DNA of 64,000 nt from Fulvivirga ligni (GTDB lineage: Bacteria > Bacteroidota > Bacteroidia > Cytophagales > Cyclobacteriaceae), in assembly GCF_021389935.1 (NCBI RefSeq), contig NZ_CP089979.1:477001-541000 (forward strand), given 5' to 3'. The notes under the pieces are model-generated. The model made no database searches. It was not told where the DNA came from and saw only the letters and a list, made by a program, of their open reading frames with translations. Positions 9,148 to 17,241 of the stretch are shown here, piece by piece (the stretch's first letter is position 1; the number at the start of each line of letters is the position of its first letter). The position numbers and the translations under genes are program-made.

Positions 9148-9970
9148 CCTGAAGGTACAACGTAAACAATGGAAAGAGGAAAATAGCATCACCCAGCCAG
9201 CGATAGCCATTTTTAACTTTGAATATAGAATCAAGCCAAACTATCGCTACCAAAGCCAGAAGCATAACCATTACAGTGTATTGGAACCAGCTAAATGCCA
9301 TGTCAAAGGATAGGATAATAGCCAAAGCCAACTGAACAGCTAGAAAATACTTTAAGAATAATTTAATACTTTGAGGTTTGTAGTTTCTGGCTATCGAAGG
9401 AAATCCGTCTTGCTCATCCCCTTCATTTTCAAAAACAGAAAAAATAAAAAGATTTGAGAGAGCCAGCATTACAAACTGAGTATAAATAATAAGTATGTTC
9501 CAATTAAAAATCTCTTCGTAGATGCTCAATGGGCCCACCATTATTCCTGCCGCGTATAAAAAGGCAATCAACATTTCCTTCTGATACCGAAATTGGACCT
9601 TGATAAAATGAAGTAGAATAAAATAGGCCAACACTAAGGCTCCGATGCTAGCCCCCCATACCACTGTTTTAATGGGTAAAATAAAAATGAGGGCAGCAAT
9701 AATCATTAGCACAATTACAGATATATAACTGATACTTTTAAAATACCTCTGATGAAATCTATGTCGCTCAGACGAGGCTGGTTTTTGTACCTGCCTGGCA
9801 TCCAGTAGATGATCAAATGAATATATAAGCCATACGGTAAGGCCGAGAATTAAGGATACAGGCAATGGAAGCTCCACCTTCAGAAACCAGGCTACAAACC
9901 ATGAGCAAATGGTGGCTCCCAAAGCCACGTCTAAACTCAAGATGTTGAAATATTTGTATAGCCTTCCCAT
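9131..9970 (-). CDS. UbiA-family-like polytopic membrane protein
   Basis: Membrane protein of 279 residues with about eight hydrophobic segments. Two acidic motifs in the expected places suggest the UbiA prenyltransferase fold: SFDHLLDA (residues about 51-58, the NDxxDxxxD region) and ENEGDEQDGFPSIA (around 192-205), both on the same side of helices. The first motif is degenerate compared with UbiA/MenA, so it may not be a quinone enzyme. It overlaps the downstream methyltransferase by 17 bases. Its ATG lies only 13 bases past the T-tract of the terminator that ends the ATP synthase operon, so expression may depend on read-through. Confidence 0.65.
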   Translation of the reverse strand: MGRLYKYFNILSLDVALGATICSWFVAWFLKVELPLPVSLILGLTVWLIYSFDHLLDARQVQKPASSERHRFHQRYFKSISYISVIVLMIIAALIFILPIKTVVWGASIGALVLAYFILLHFIKVQFRYQKEMLIAFLYAAGIMVGPLSIYEEIFNWNILIIYTQFVMLALSNLFIFSVFENEGDEQDGFPSIARNYKPQSIKLFLKYFLAVQLALAIILSFDMAFSWFQYTVMVMLLALVAIVWLDSIFKVKNGYRWLGDAIFLFPLFTLYLQDGWKF

Positions 9971-9980
9971 ATACCTTATT

Positions 9981-10014
9981 CACAAAAAAAGGCAAACCGT
10001 ATGGTTTGCCTTTT
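9981..10014 (-). terminator. Intrinsic terminator after atpG
   Basis: A 12-base-pair perfect stem, AAAAGGCAAACC (9987-9998) with GGTTTGCCTTTT (10003-10014) around loop GTAT, is followed in the minus direction by a run of Ts ending near 9984. It lies 27 bases beyond the atpG stop and just before the UbiA-like start codon. Confidence 0.88.
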
Positions 10015-10040
10015 AAAGTTAATTATATATTTCTTTTTAT

Positions 10041-10925
10041 TTAAGACCCTAAAGCCTCGGCCCCAGCTACAATCTCCAGAATCTCTGTAGTAATAGCTGC
10101 CTGACGAGTTCTGTTGTAAGTAAGCTTTAGCTCCTTCAAAAGTTCTCCGGCATTATCAGTAGCCTGATCCATAGCTGTCATTCTAGCACCATGCTCTGAT
10201 GCATTTGACTCCAGAACAGCCTTAAATAATTGAATTTTTAAAGATTTAGGAATCAATTCCTTTACTATCTCATCTCTTGACGGTTCAAAGATATAATCAA
10301 CGCCATAGTCAGCCTTCTCTGTTTCCTCGTTAGCCACTACTGGTAAAAACTGCTCCACATTTAAAATTTGAGTAGCTACGTTTTTAAACTCGTTGTATAT
10401 AATCTCTACCTTATCATAATTACCTTCTACGAAATTATCCATGGCAAACTGGGCAGCCTCAGCAGTTTTCTCGAAAGACACTGGAGTAAACATATCCCAG
10501 AAATCACCAATTACATTATAATTTCTTTTGGTAAAATATTCAAAAGCTTTTTTTCCGATAGGTAAAATTGAAACCTTACCAGCATCAAACTGTGATTTAT
10601 AAGCTTCTGCAATACGTTTGTTAGTAGCTTTAAAAATAGAACTGTTAAACGCACCACATAATCCTTTATCTGATGTAATTACGATCAGTAAAATATTTTG
10701 CTCAGCTCTTACCTCAGAGAATTTACCTGAATAGTTTTCACCGTCAGTTATAGAAGACAGATTCTTCAATATTCCTGAAAGTTTGTGAGCATAAGGACGC
10801 ATTTGTGTAATGTTATCCTGTGCTCTTCTCAACTTAGCAGCCGCCACCATTTTCATGGCCTTTGTGATCTGCTGAGTAGAGGTTACAGATTGAATTCTCG
10901 CTTTTACTTCTTTTAAATTCGCCAT
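10041..10925 (-). CDS. atpG: ATP synthase F1 gamma subunit
   Basis: Central rotor shaft of F1. The N-terminal MANLKEVKARIQSVTSTQQI and KAMKMVAAAKLRRAQ, and the C-terminal helix with RQAAITTEILEIVAGAEAL, are the hallmark coiled-coil ends of the gamma subunit. The Rossmann-like middle begins ITSDKGLCGAFN. At 294 residues it is of normal length. It is the last gene of the block atpB-E-F-H-A-G and is followed by a strong terminator; atpD and atpC, which often follow, are absent, so the beta and epsilon subunits must be encoded elsewhere. Confidence 0.97.
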   Translation of the reverse strand: MANLKEVKARIQSVTSTQQITKAMKMVAAAKLRRAQDNITQMRPYAHKLSGILKNLSSITDGENYSGKFSEVRAEQNILLIVITSDKGLCGAFNSSIFKATNKRIAEAYKSQFDAGKVSILPIGKKAFEYFTKRNYNVIGDFWDMFTPVSFEKTAEAAQFAMDNFVEGNYDKVEIIYNEFKNVATQILNVEQFLPVVANEETEKADYGVDYIFEPSRDEIVKELIPKSLKIQLFKAVLESNASEHGARMTAMDQATDNAGELLKELKLTYNRTRQAAITTEILEIVAGAEALGS

Positions 10926-10965
10926 CTATCGAATTAGATTACTTGAGGTTAAACCTTGAAAATAA

Positions 10966-12546
10966 TTACTTATCGTATTCTTTAGCTAAATCTGTAGCTA
11001 CTTGAGCCAAAGTGGCTGTAACGTTATCTTCTAACTTACCAGCTTTTAAAGAATCTAGCGCATCTCTGTGCTTAGTTCTTAAAATATCAAGGAAGTTAGT
11101 TTCAAATTCTTTCACTTTGTTTACTGGCACTTTATCCATCATACCTTTAGTAGAAACGAAGATAATAGCTACCTGCTCTTCTACTGGTACTGGAGAGTAC
11201 TGTGCTTGCTTAAGTATTTCAAGGTTTCTTCTACCTCTTTCAATAGTAAGCTTAGTAGCAGCATCAAGATCAGAACCAAACTTAGCAAATGCTTCAAGTT
11301 CACGAAACTGAGCCTGATCTAGCTTCAACGTACCAGATACTTTCTTCATTGATTTAATCTGAGCAGAACCTCCTACCCTTGATACTGAAATACCTACGTT
11401 AATCGCTGGTCTGATACCAGAGTTAAATAAGTTAGTTTCAAGGAAAATCTGTCCGTCAGTAATCGAAATAACGTTAGTTGGAATATAAGCAGAAACGTCA
11501 CCCGCTTGTGTTTCTATAATTGGAAGAGCTGTAAGAGATCCACCACCTTTAACTTTGCCTTGTAAAGACTCAGGTAAATCATTCATACCTTGAGCAATAG
11601 CATCGTTTTGAGAGATCTTAGCTGCTCTTTCTAATAATCTTGAGTGAAGATAGAATACATCACCAGGATAAGCCTCACGACCTGGAGGTCTTCTAAGAAG
11701 TAGAGAAACCTCACGATAAGCTACAGCTTGCTTAGATAAATCATCATAGATTACTAAAGCAGGTCTTCCTGTATCTCTGAAGTACTCACCTATAGCAGCA
11801 CCAGTAAATGGAGCAAAGAACTGCATAGGAGCAGGATCAGCAGCAGAAGCGGAAACCACTACAGTGTAGTCCATAGCACCAGCTTTTTCAAGGGCAGCTA
11901 CCACACCAGCAACAGTAGAAGCTTTCTGACCTACAGCAACGTAGATACAAAATACAGCTTCTCCTCTTTCATAAAATTCTTTTTGGTTAATGATAGTATC
12001 AATAGCCACGGCAGTTTTACCGGTTTGTCTATCACCAATGATAAGCTCTCTTTGACCACGTCCAATAGGAATCATAGAGTCAATAGCTTTGATACCTGTT
12101 TGAAGTGGCTCTGCCACAGGTTGTCTGTAAATTACACCTGGAGCTTTTCTTTCCAATGGCATTTCGAAAGTCTCTCCTTCAATAGGTCCTTTACCGTCAA
12201 TAGGATTACCTAGAGTATCTACAACTCTACCTACTACACCTTCACCTACGTTAACTGATGCAATGCGCCCTGTTCTTTTTACAGTATCGCCTTCTTTGAT
12301 ACCTTTTGATTCACCAAAGATTACAGCACCTACGTTGTCTTCTTCTAAGTTAAGAACAAGTGCTTTTAGGCCGTTTTCGAATTCAAGAAGCTCACCTGAT
12401 TGAGCTTTAGATAAACCGTAAATACGGGCTACACCATCACCTACCTCTAGTACCGTACCTACTTCCTCTAATTCGGCTTCGGTTTTGGCTCCGGATAGTT
12501 GCTCTCTAAGTATTGCTGAAACTTCGTCTGGTCTTACGTCTGCCAT
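10966..12546 (-). CDS. atpA: ATP synthase F1 alpha subunit
   Basis: Non-catalytic nucleotide-binding subunit of F1. The Walker A motif [10 protein letters not shown], the [20 protein letters not shown] segment, [20 protein letters not shown] and the C-terminal [17 protein letters not shown] are all present in the 526-residue product, a normal length for the family. It starts 13 bases downstream of atpH and 40 bases separate it from atpG. Confidence 0.98.
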   Translation of the reverse strand: MADVRPDEVSAILREQLSGAKTEAELEEVGTVLEVGDGVARIYGLSKAQSGELLEFENGLKALVLNLEEDNVGAVIFGESKGIKEGDTVKRTGRIASVNVGEGVVGRVVDTLGNPIDGKGPIEGETFEMPLERKAPGVIYRQPVAEPLQTGIKAIDSMIPIGRGQRELIIGDRQTGKTAVAIDTIINQKEFYERGEAVFCIYVAVGQKASTVAGVVAALEKAGAMDYTVVVSASAADPAPMQFFAPFTGAAIGEYFRDTGRPALVIYDDLSKQAVAYREVSLLLRRPPGREAYPGDVFYLHSRLLERAAKISQNDAIAQGMNDLPESLQGKVKGGGSLTALPIIETQAGDVSAYIPTNVISITDGQIFLETNLFNSGIRPAINVGISVSRVGGSAQIKSMKKVSGTLKLDQAQFRELEAFAKFGSDLDAATKLTIERGRRNLEILKQAQYSPVPVEEQVAIIFVSTKGMMDKVPVNKVKEFETNFLDILRTKHRDALDSLKAGKLEDNVTATLAQVATDLAKEYDK

Positions 12547-12559
12547 TGTATATTATAAT

Positions 12560-13120
12560 TTAGAATTCTTTGATATATGGATTTTGACTGAACTTATGTT
12601 CTAATGATTTCAATTTTGTTCTGATAGAATCATCTATCTGCTGATCTCCTACCTTAAGGATATAACCTCCAATTATATCTTTATCAACTTTCTCTTCAAG
12701 ATGAACAGTTTTCTTGGTAGAAATTTTCTTTACCATCTCCTCCATCTTAGCTCTTAAATCAGGAGTTAACGCTACTGCTGTAGTTACCTGAGCTACCTCA
12801 ACACTTTTAAAGATGTTGTACTGAGTATGAAACTCCTTAGCGATAGCAGGCAATAAAGCCTCACGTTTCTTTCTAGAGATAATATCGAATATAGCTAGTG
12901 TTAGATCATTTACCTTTCCAGAGAATATTTTCTCAAGAATAGCTCTCTTTTTATCGTTTTTAACTACCGGATTTTTCAGTAATAAAACGAAATCACGATT
13001 TTCTTCGCAGATAGTATTAAAAGATTGCATGTCGGCATGTACCTGATCCAACACGTCCTTTTCCTTTGCTAATTCTAACAAGGATTTGGCGTATCGAGAA
13101 GCGGCTCTGTATTCAGTCAT
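12560..13120 (-). CDS. atpH: ATP synthase F1 delta subunit
   Basis: Peripheral stalk subunit that ties F1 to subunit b. The N-terminal YRAASRYAKSLLELAKEKDVLDQV helix and the C-terminal VDKDIIGGYILKVGDQQIDDSIRTKL segment are diagnostic of OSCP/delta. Length is 186 residues. It starts 7 bases after the atpF stop, consistent with a single operon. Confidence 0.96.
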   Translation of the reverse strand: MTEYRAASRYAKSLLELAKEKDVLDQVHADMQSFNTICEENRDFVLLLKNPVVKNDKKRAILEKIFSGKVNDLTLAIFDIISRKKREALLPAIAKEFHTQYNIFKSVEVAQVTTAVALTPDLRAKMEEMVKKISTKKTVHLEEKVDKDIIGGYILKVGDQQIDDSIRTKLKSLEHKFSQNPYIKEF

Positions 13121-13127
13121 CTTTTAA

Positions 13128-13628
13128 TTAGTTCAGCTTTGCGTCTTTAACAAACTCTTCAATTAACTCTTTCTGTGCCTTTTCGTCACTAAGCTCTTTT
13201 CTGATGATTTTCTCAGAAATCTGCAATGAAAGCTGAGCTACTTGATTTTTCACTTCAGCTAAAGCTGCTTGCTTTTCAGTGTTAATAGCCTGACGAGCAT
13301 CTTCAAGCATTTTTTGAGATTGCTTCTCAGCATCAGCAGAAGCCTGCTCTTTTAATGAGTTAGCTACTTGTCTCGCATCTTTAAGGATCTGATCTCTTTC
13401 TTGTCTTGCCTCATCTAATAATTTAGCATTATCCGCTTGTAAACGAGCCATTTCTTCTTTAGCACGCTCTGCAGAATCTAAGGCATCTTGGATAGATTCC
13501 TCTCTTATTTTCAAAGATTGTATAATTGGTCTCCAGGCAAACTTGGCCATGATGAACAATAATACCAGGAAAATGATGGTTTGCATTATAAACAAACCGG
13601 GAGAAAAGTCATTAATCAGCTGCTCCAT
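13128..13628 (-). CDS. atpF: ATP synthase F0 subunit b
   Basis: Peripheral stalk. A short N-terminal lead and one membrane helix (residues about 11-29, GLFIMQTIIFLVLLFIMAKF) are followed by FAWRPIIQSLKIREESI and a long charged helix rich in Ala, Glu, Lys and Arg that would form the b-dimer coiled coil. Length is 166 residues. It lies 92 bases after the atpE stop, the largest gap within the operon, and that gap holds a terminator-like hairpin. Confidence 0.96.
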   Translation of the reverse strand: MEQLINDFSPGLFIMQTIIFLVLLFIMAKFAWRPIIQSLKIREESIQDALDSAERAKEEMARLQADNAKLLDEARQERDQILKDARQVANSLKEQASADAEKQSQKMLEDARQAINTEKQAALAEVKNQVAQLSLQISEKIIRKELSDEKAQKELIEEFVKDAKLN

Positions 13629-13667
13629 TACTTTTTATATATAAATTCAGTGTTTAATTCTTAAGAA

Positions 13668-13700
13668 AAAGCACACCTTGCGCCTATCGCAACAAGGTGT
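13668..13700 (-). terminator. Terminator-like hairpin between atpE and atpF
   Basis: On the minus strand, ACACCTTG pairs with CAAGGTGT (13693-13700 with 13673-13680), with an internal competing TTGCG/CGCAA stem, and the hairpin is followed by GCTTTTTCTT. It stands about 20 bases past the atpE stop inside the operon. It looks like a partial terminator or an mRNA 3'-end stabiliser. Confidence 0.6.
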
Positions 13701-13720
13701 ACCTTAATGTCAATACATTA

Positions 13721-13927
<207 letters not shown>

Positions 13928-13947
13928 TTAAACAAAAATTCTAACTA

Positions 13948-15045
13948 TTAATGATGGTCATGATCTGCCACAGCCATACCAATAAATAGCGCAGAAAGCA
14001 TAGTAAAGATATATGCCTGCAAGAACGCCACTAGTATTTCTATGATAGAAATGAATAGCGCAAGGAAGAATGACATTCCTGTAGCTACTACCGGACCAAA
14101 AGCAGCCTTCATAGTAATAGATAAAGCAATTAAGCTCATTACCACAAAGTGACCAGCTGTAATGTTTGCGAACAAACGTATCAAAAGCGCAAAAGGCTTC
14201 GTAAACATACCAATTATCTCAATCGGCATGAGGATAAACTTCATTAACACAGGCACACCCGGCATCCAGAATATGTGCTTCCAATATTCTTTGTTACCGT
14301 TAATCTGCACTATAATAAATGTAAGTGCAGCTAAACAAACAGTGATTGCTATGTTACCTGTTACGTTAAAACCAAGTGGAGTAAGTCCCATTAGGTTAAG
14401 AATCCAGATATAGAAGAAAGCAGTTAACAAGTAAGGCATAAACTTCTCGTAATGCTTATCACCAATATTTGGTCTTGCCATTTCATCTCTTACATAGATA
14501 ACCAACGGCTCTAAGAAACGGCCAACACCTGTAGGGATAGATTTTGATTTGTAATTTTTAGCTAATGCTCCGAATAACCAGATTAATAAAATACCAGCCA
14601 AGATCATCCCAGTTACGTTCTTAGTAATAGAAAGATCTAAAGGAGTTTTATTTGTTGGATGGTGCGCCTCGTCGTAGTTAAGGTGACCTTCCGCATCAGT
14701 TTTATAAATTTTACCGTGATGTACAACGTAATAATTCCCGTTAGACTCTGCTACTGTAGTTTCATGATGAAACTTTGAAGACATAAATACGTGTAGTCCA
14801 TCATCCCATAATATTACCGGGAGTGGAAAGCCTATATGCTGACCTGTTTCACCTATGGTGAAAAAGGTAAAATCATGAGAATCTCTTAAGTGGTGGTGGA
14901 TATACTCGGTAATTTCTTCCTTGGTATCCACGGCTCCACCAGACTCGGTAGAATGGCCAGCTTCTTCATTATTTGAACCAAAAGCAAAGCTGGAAGCAAA
15001 TAACATTACAAGTAATGTAAGAAAGTTGGTAGTTTTTTTGATCAT
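13948..15045 (-). CDS. atpB: ATP synthase F0 subunit a
   Basis: Membrane stator of the proton path. The essential arginine lies in LLIRLFANITAGHFVVM. The protein has an N-terminal signal peptide (MIKKTTNFLTLLVMLFASS, ending FAFG) and a long His-rich periplasmic extension of about 120 residues before the first core helix, a feature of Bacteroidota AtpB. I place the start at the ATG at 15045 (365 residues): the frame extends to a TTG at 15084, but that codon overlaps a promoter-like TAGCTTTG box and would put extra residues before the signal peptide. Confidence 0.95.
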   Translation of the reverse strand: MIKKTTNFLTLLVMLFASSFAFGSNNEEAGHSTESGGAVDTKEEITEYIHHHLRDSHDFTFFTIGETGQHIGFPLPVILWDDGLHVFMSSKFHHETTVAESNGNYYVVHHGKIYKTDAEGHLNYDEAHHPTNKTPLDLSITKNVTGMILAGILLIWLFGALAKNYKSKSIPTGVGRFLEPLVIYVRDEMARPNIGDKHYEKFMPYLLTAFFYIWILNLMGLTPLGFNVTGNIAITVCLAALTFIIVQINGNKEYWKHIFWMPGVPVLMKFILMPIEIIGMFTKPFALLIRLFANITAGHFVVMSLIALSITMKAAFGPVVATGMSFFLALFISIIEILVAFLQAYIFTMLSALFIGMAVADHDHH

Positions 15046-15081
15046 CACGCTACTGAAAAGGAATCCGTTATAAATTTGGCG

Positions 15082-15089
15082 CAAAGCTA
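15082..15089 (-). promoter_or_regulatory. Candidate -7 box upstream of atpB
   Basis: On the minus strand this reads TAGCTTTG, a perfect fit to the Bacteroidota -7 consensus TAnnTTTG, and it lies 36 bases before the atpB ATG at 15045. No good TTG element is seen about 19 bases upstream, so the call is tentative. Confidence 0.4.
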
Positions 15090-15145
15090 AGAATTTCCAG
15101 AAAAGATCACCTTCTTTTTTTAAATTGTTTTCCAGAAAATTACAA

Positions 15146-15538
15146 TCAACTTTTAATTTGCTGGGAATTTAACAGCCTGCCACAGTATATAGCCTCAATT
15201 ATTATAAAGATCATCATCGGCAACACCACTGACAGTTTCTCCGCCATATTCATGCCCTCTTCTGTGAAAATTACTGGATGAAAAATAAGCACGAACAGTC
15301 CTATTTTTATAAATATGGAAGCCAGATAAGCATAACCTGCCTGGCTTGGCATAATTGAGTTCATAGCTTCTATTAGCAAGCAAACCACTAGCATGGCTAT
15401 GGTATGAAAGATATAAATTCCAGAGATGGAGAGACCTACCTCCGCTCCATATGAGGATAATAAGTAAGTGTGAAGGGCATAGGTGCCGTAACTCAGTATA
15501 AGAGCTAGTATCAGAAACAGTAGAAACCGTTTAAGCAT
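15146..15538 (-). CDS. Small four-helix membrane protein of the atp locus
   Basis: 130 residues with four hydrophobic segments: an N-terminal helix (LKRFLLFLILALILSYG), two in the middle and one near the C-terminus (VVLPMMIFIIIEAIYCG). I recognise no catalytic motif. Position between the atpZ-like gene and atpB, and topology, match the small DUF6168-type proteins found there in Bacteroidota, perhaps an AtpI-like assembly helper for the c-ring; that role is inference. It starts 7 bases after the atpZ-like stop. Confidence 0.6.
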   Translation of the reverse strand: MLKRFLLFLILALILSYGTYALHTYLLSSYGAEVGLSISGIYIFHTIAMLVVCLLIEAMNSIMPSQAGYAYLASIFIKIGLFVLIFHPVIFTEEGMNMAEKLSVVLPMMIFIIIEAIYCGRLLNSQQIKS

Positions 15539-15545
15539 GGTTGGA

Positions 15546-15752
15546 CTATGAATTATCTTTTATTACTTGTCTGATTATAAGACCGGTAGAAAGAATAACT
15601 GCAATGAGTGTGATTATATTTTCATACAATCCATTCTCATTGCCAGTTTTGTTATCAATATATTCGCCTAATAAGTTACCTAAATAAATGGTAACAGCCA
15701 TCTGAATGGCCAGGCCCGAATATTTTATATATGGGTTATACTGCTTTGGCAC
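15546..15752 (-). CDS. AtpZ/AtpI-like ATP synthase accessory protein
   Basis: 68 residues, two membrane helices: YIKYSGLAIQMAVTIYLGNL with LGEYIDNKTG, then ITLIAVILSTGLIIRQVI. This is the standard pattern of the AtpZ/AtpI (putative F0F1-ATPase subunit) family, linked to c-ring assembly or Mg/Ca handling. The start codon is GTG and the gene overlaps the end of the bactofilin gene by 17 bases, so translation is probably coupled. Confidence 0.8.
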   Translation of the reverse strand: MPKQYNPYIKYSGLAIQMAVTIYLGNLLGEYIDNKTGNENGLYENIITLIAVILSTGLIIRQVIKDNS

Positions 15753-16170
15753 CTTCCTGTTTCAAGGATTTTGTTTGGCCGTTAGCCGCCTCTATTTTGA
15801 TTTCTTTAGCTGCCACCCCCATTTTACAGCCTCCGTTAAATACCGCTCCGGTTTCTACTATTAATTTATTAGTAAGAATGTCTCCGTTAACTACAGCAGT
15901 AGGCTTTAGTATAAGTACTTCGGTGGTTTCTATATTTCCGTTAAGTTCTCCTTCAACTTCAGCGTTTTGAGCCAGGATATTTCCTTCTACAAAAGAGGAC
16001 TGACCTAATGCAACCTTAGACTTGGTCTTCACATTTCCGATCACTTTCCCCTCTATCCTTATATTACCAAATGTCTCTACACTACCCTGAAGCACGGTAC
16101 CTTTACCGATTATATTACTGGAGTTACTTATTTGTTCTGCTGTTTTATGATCTTCTTTAGAAGCAAACAT
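15736..16170 (-). CDS. Bactofilin (DUF583 cytoskeletal protein)
   Basis: Self-polymerising cytoskeletal protein of 144 residues. The core (about residues 20-120) is a right-handed beta-helix of repeating short strands with regularly spaced Gly and hydrophobic residues: GTVLQGSVETFGNIRIEG, VIGNVKTKSKVALG, then further turns. Short disordered tails flank it, as usual. It is directly downstream of an M23 peptidase (13 bases) and overlaps the atpZ-like gene. Bactofilin-M23 pairs control cell shape in other bacteria, which suggests the same here. Confidence 0.88.
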   Translation of the reverse strand: MFASKEDHKTAEQISNSSNIIGKGTVLQGSVETFGNIRIEGKVIGNVKTKSKVALGQSSFVEGNILAQNAEVEGELNGNIETTEVLILKPTAVVNGDILTNKLIVETGAVFNGGCKMGVAAKEIKIEAANGQTKSLKQEGAKAV

Positions 16171-16183
16171 GTTCTTTAGGGTT

Positions 16184-17083
16184 TTAAAAGGTTACAAATT
16201 CCTCTGGATTCACAGAGTTACCATTATTCCATAATTCAAAATGCAGGTGCGGCCCATCGGTAAGCTCACCCGTATTGCCAATGATAGCAATAATTTCTCC
16301 GGCGTTTACAAAATTACCAACTTTTTTCAAAAGTTCGGCATTGTGTTTATAAACCGAAATCAGGTTCCCTCTATGCTGAATAGCAATGACATAGCCTGAA
16401 TCTTGAGTCCAGGAAGACATGATCACTGTGCCATCAGCGATGCTCTTCACCGGCTCGTTTTTCTTTGCCACTATATCCACTCCGTAGTGTCCTTCTTTTA
16501 CGTTATACGGAGAAGAAACAAAACCGGATAAAGGTGAGAAAAAGAATATTTCCTGCAGTTCATTATAATTGCCAGAGGCAAAGTTTAGCAGAGACATATC
16601 TGTTCTCTCAAACTCCTGTCGAAATTGTGAATCTACTGGAGATAATTTTGTAACGTCAATATTCTCATTTATTATATTACCGGCCTCAACATTAGCCTGA
16701 GAATATTCCTGATTGATATTAGCCGTATCTCCGCTCAGTACTCTTTGGAAGTTTTTTATAAACCTGTCCTTCTCTTCTACTTCTAATGATAGAGAATCTA
16801 CCTTGGTAGTAAGTTCATAAAACCGTTTATTAGCTTCAATCTGAGCATGACGTGGATCAAACCACTGAGCCAGTAATGTTTTCACCAATAACAGGCTTAA
16901 AAACATTAGGATAATAAATACTGTCACAGCCAACAGTATTACCTTTGCATAGGTAAAACTGAAGGTTGACTTTTCAGCAAAGTTCTCCTCGTTTCTAATA
17001 ATTAAAAGATAACGATTAACCAACCAACTAGAAAGTGTCTTTCTTGCCTTCAAATTGCTGTGTATTAAAAATTTGGGCAACAA
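16184..17083 (-). CDS. Membrane-anchored M23 (LytM-type) peptidase
   Basis: Murein endopeptidase facing the periplasm. One membrane helix (about residues 47-70, VILLAVTVFIILMFLSLLL) is followed by a coiled coil (KVDSLSLEVEEKDRFI) and a C-terminal peptidase domain. Zinc ligands are seen in GHYGVDIVAK (HxxxD) and the GPHLHFEL motif, so it should be active. No ATG is available near the N-terminus; the first start is the TTG at 17083, giving 299 residues. It is divergent from sprE/porW and immediately upstream of bactofilin, probably its functional partner. Confidence 0.87.
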   Translation of the reverse strand: MLPKFLIHSNLKARKTLSSWLVNRYLLIIRNEENFAEKSTFSFTYAKVILLAVTVFIILMFLSLLLVKTLLAQWFDPRHAQIEANKRFYELTTKVDSLSLEVEEKDRFIKNFQRVLSGDTANINQEYSQANVEAGNIINENIDVTKLSPVDSQFRQEFERTDMSLLNFASGNYNELQEIFFFSPLSGFVSSPYNVKEGHYGVDIVAKKNEPVKSIADGTVIMSSWTQDSGYVIAIQHRGNLISVYKHNAELLKKVGNFVNAGEIIAIIGNTGELTDGPHLHFELWNNGNSVNPEEFVTF

Positions 17084-17193
17084 AAATAGATATTATAAAC
17101 TATTATTGTATTAATTATCATATTTTTTACGTTCTCTGGTGAGTTAATCAAAATTTCATGGTTGTACAAATCAAAACGATTTAAATTATCATT

Positions 17194-17223
17194 TTTGTAT
17201 AACTTAGATTCGCACTAACTTTA
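17194..17223 (+). promoter_or_regulatory. Candidate promoter of sprE/porW
   Basis: TTTG (17194-17197), an 18-base spacer and TAACTTTA (17216-17223), one base from the Bacteroidota -7 consensus TAnnTTTG. Transcription would begin about 12 bases before the TTG start codon at 17242. Confidence 0.4.
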
Positions 17224-17241
17224 AAAACAACTTAAACGACT

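Noticed and set aside
9813-9995. 60-residue ORF overlapping the UbiA-like start
   Set aside because: It lies in another frame of the UbiA-like gene and includes the atp terminator hairpin, so it is not a gene.
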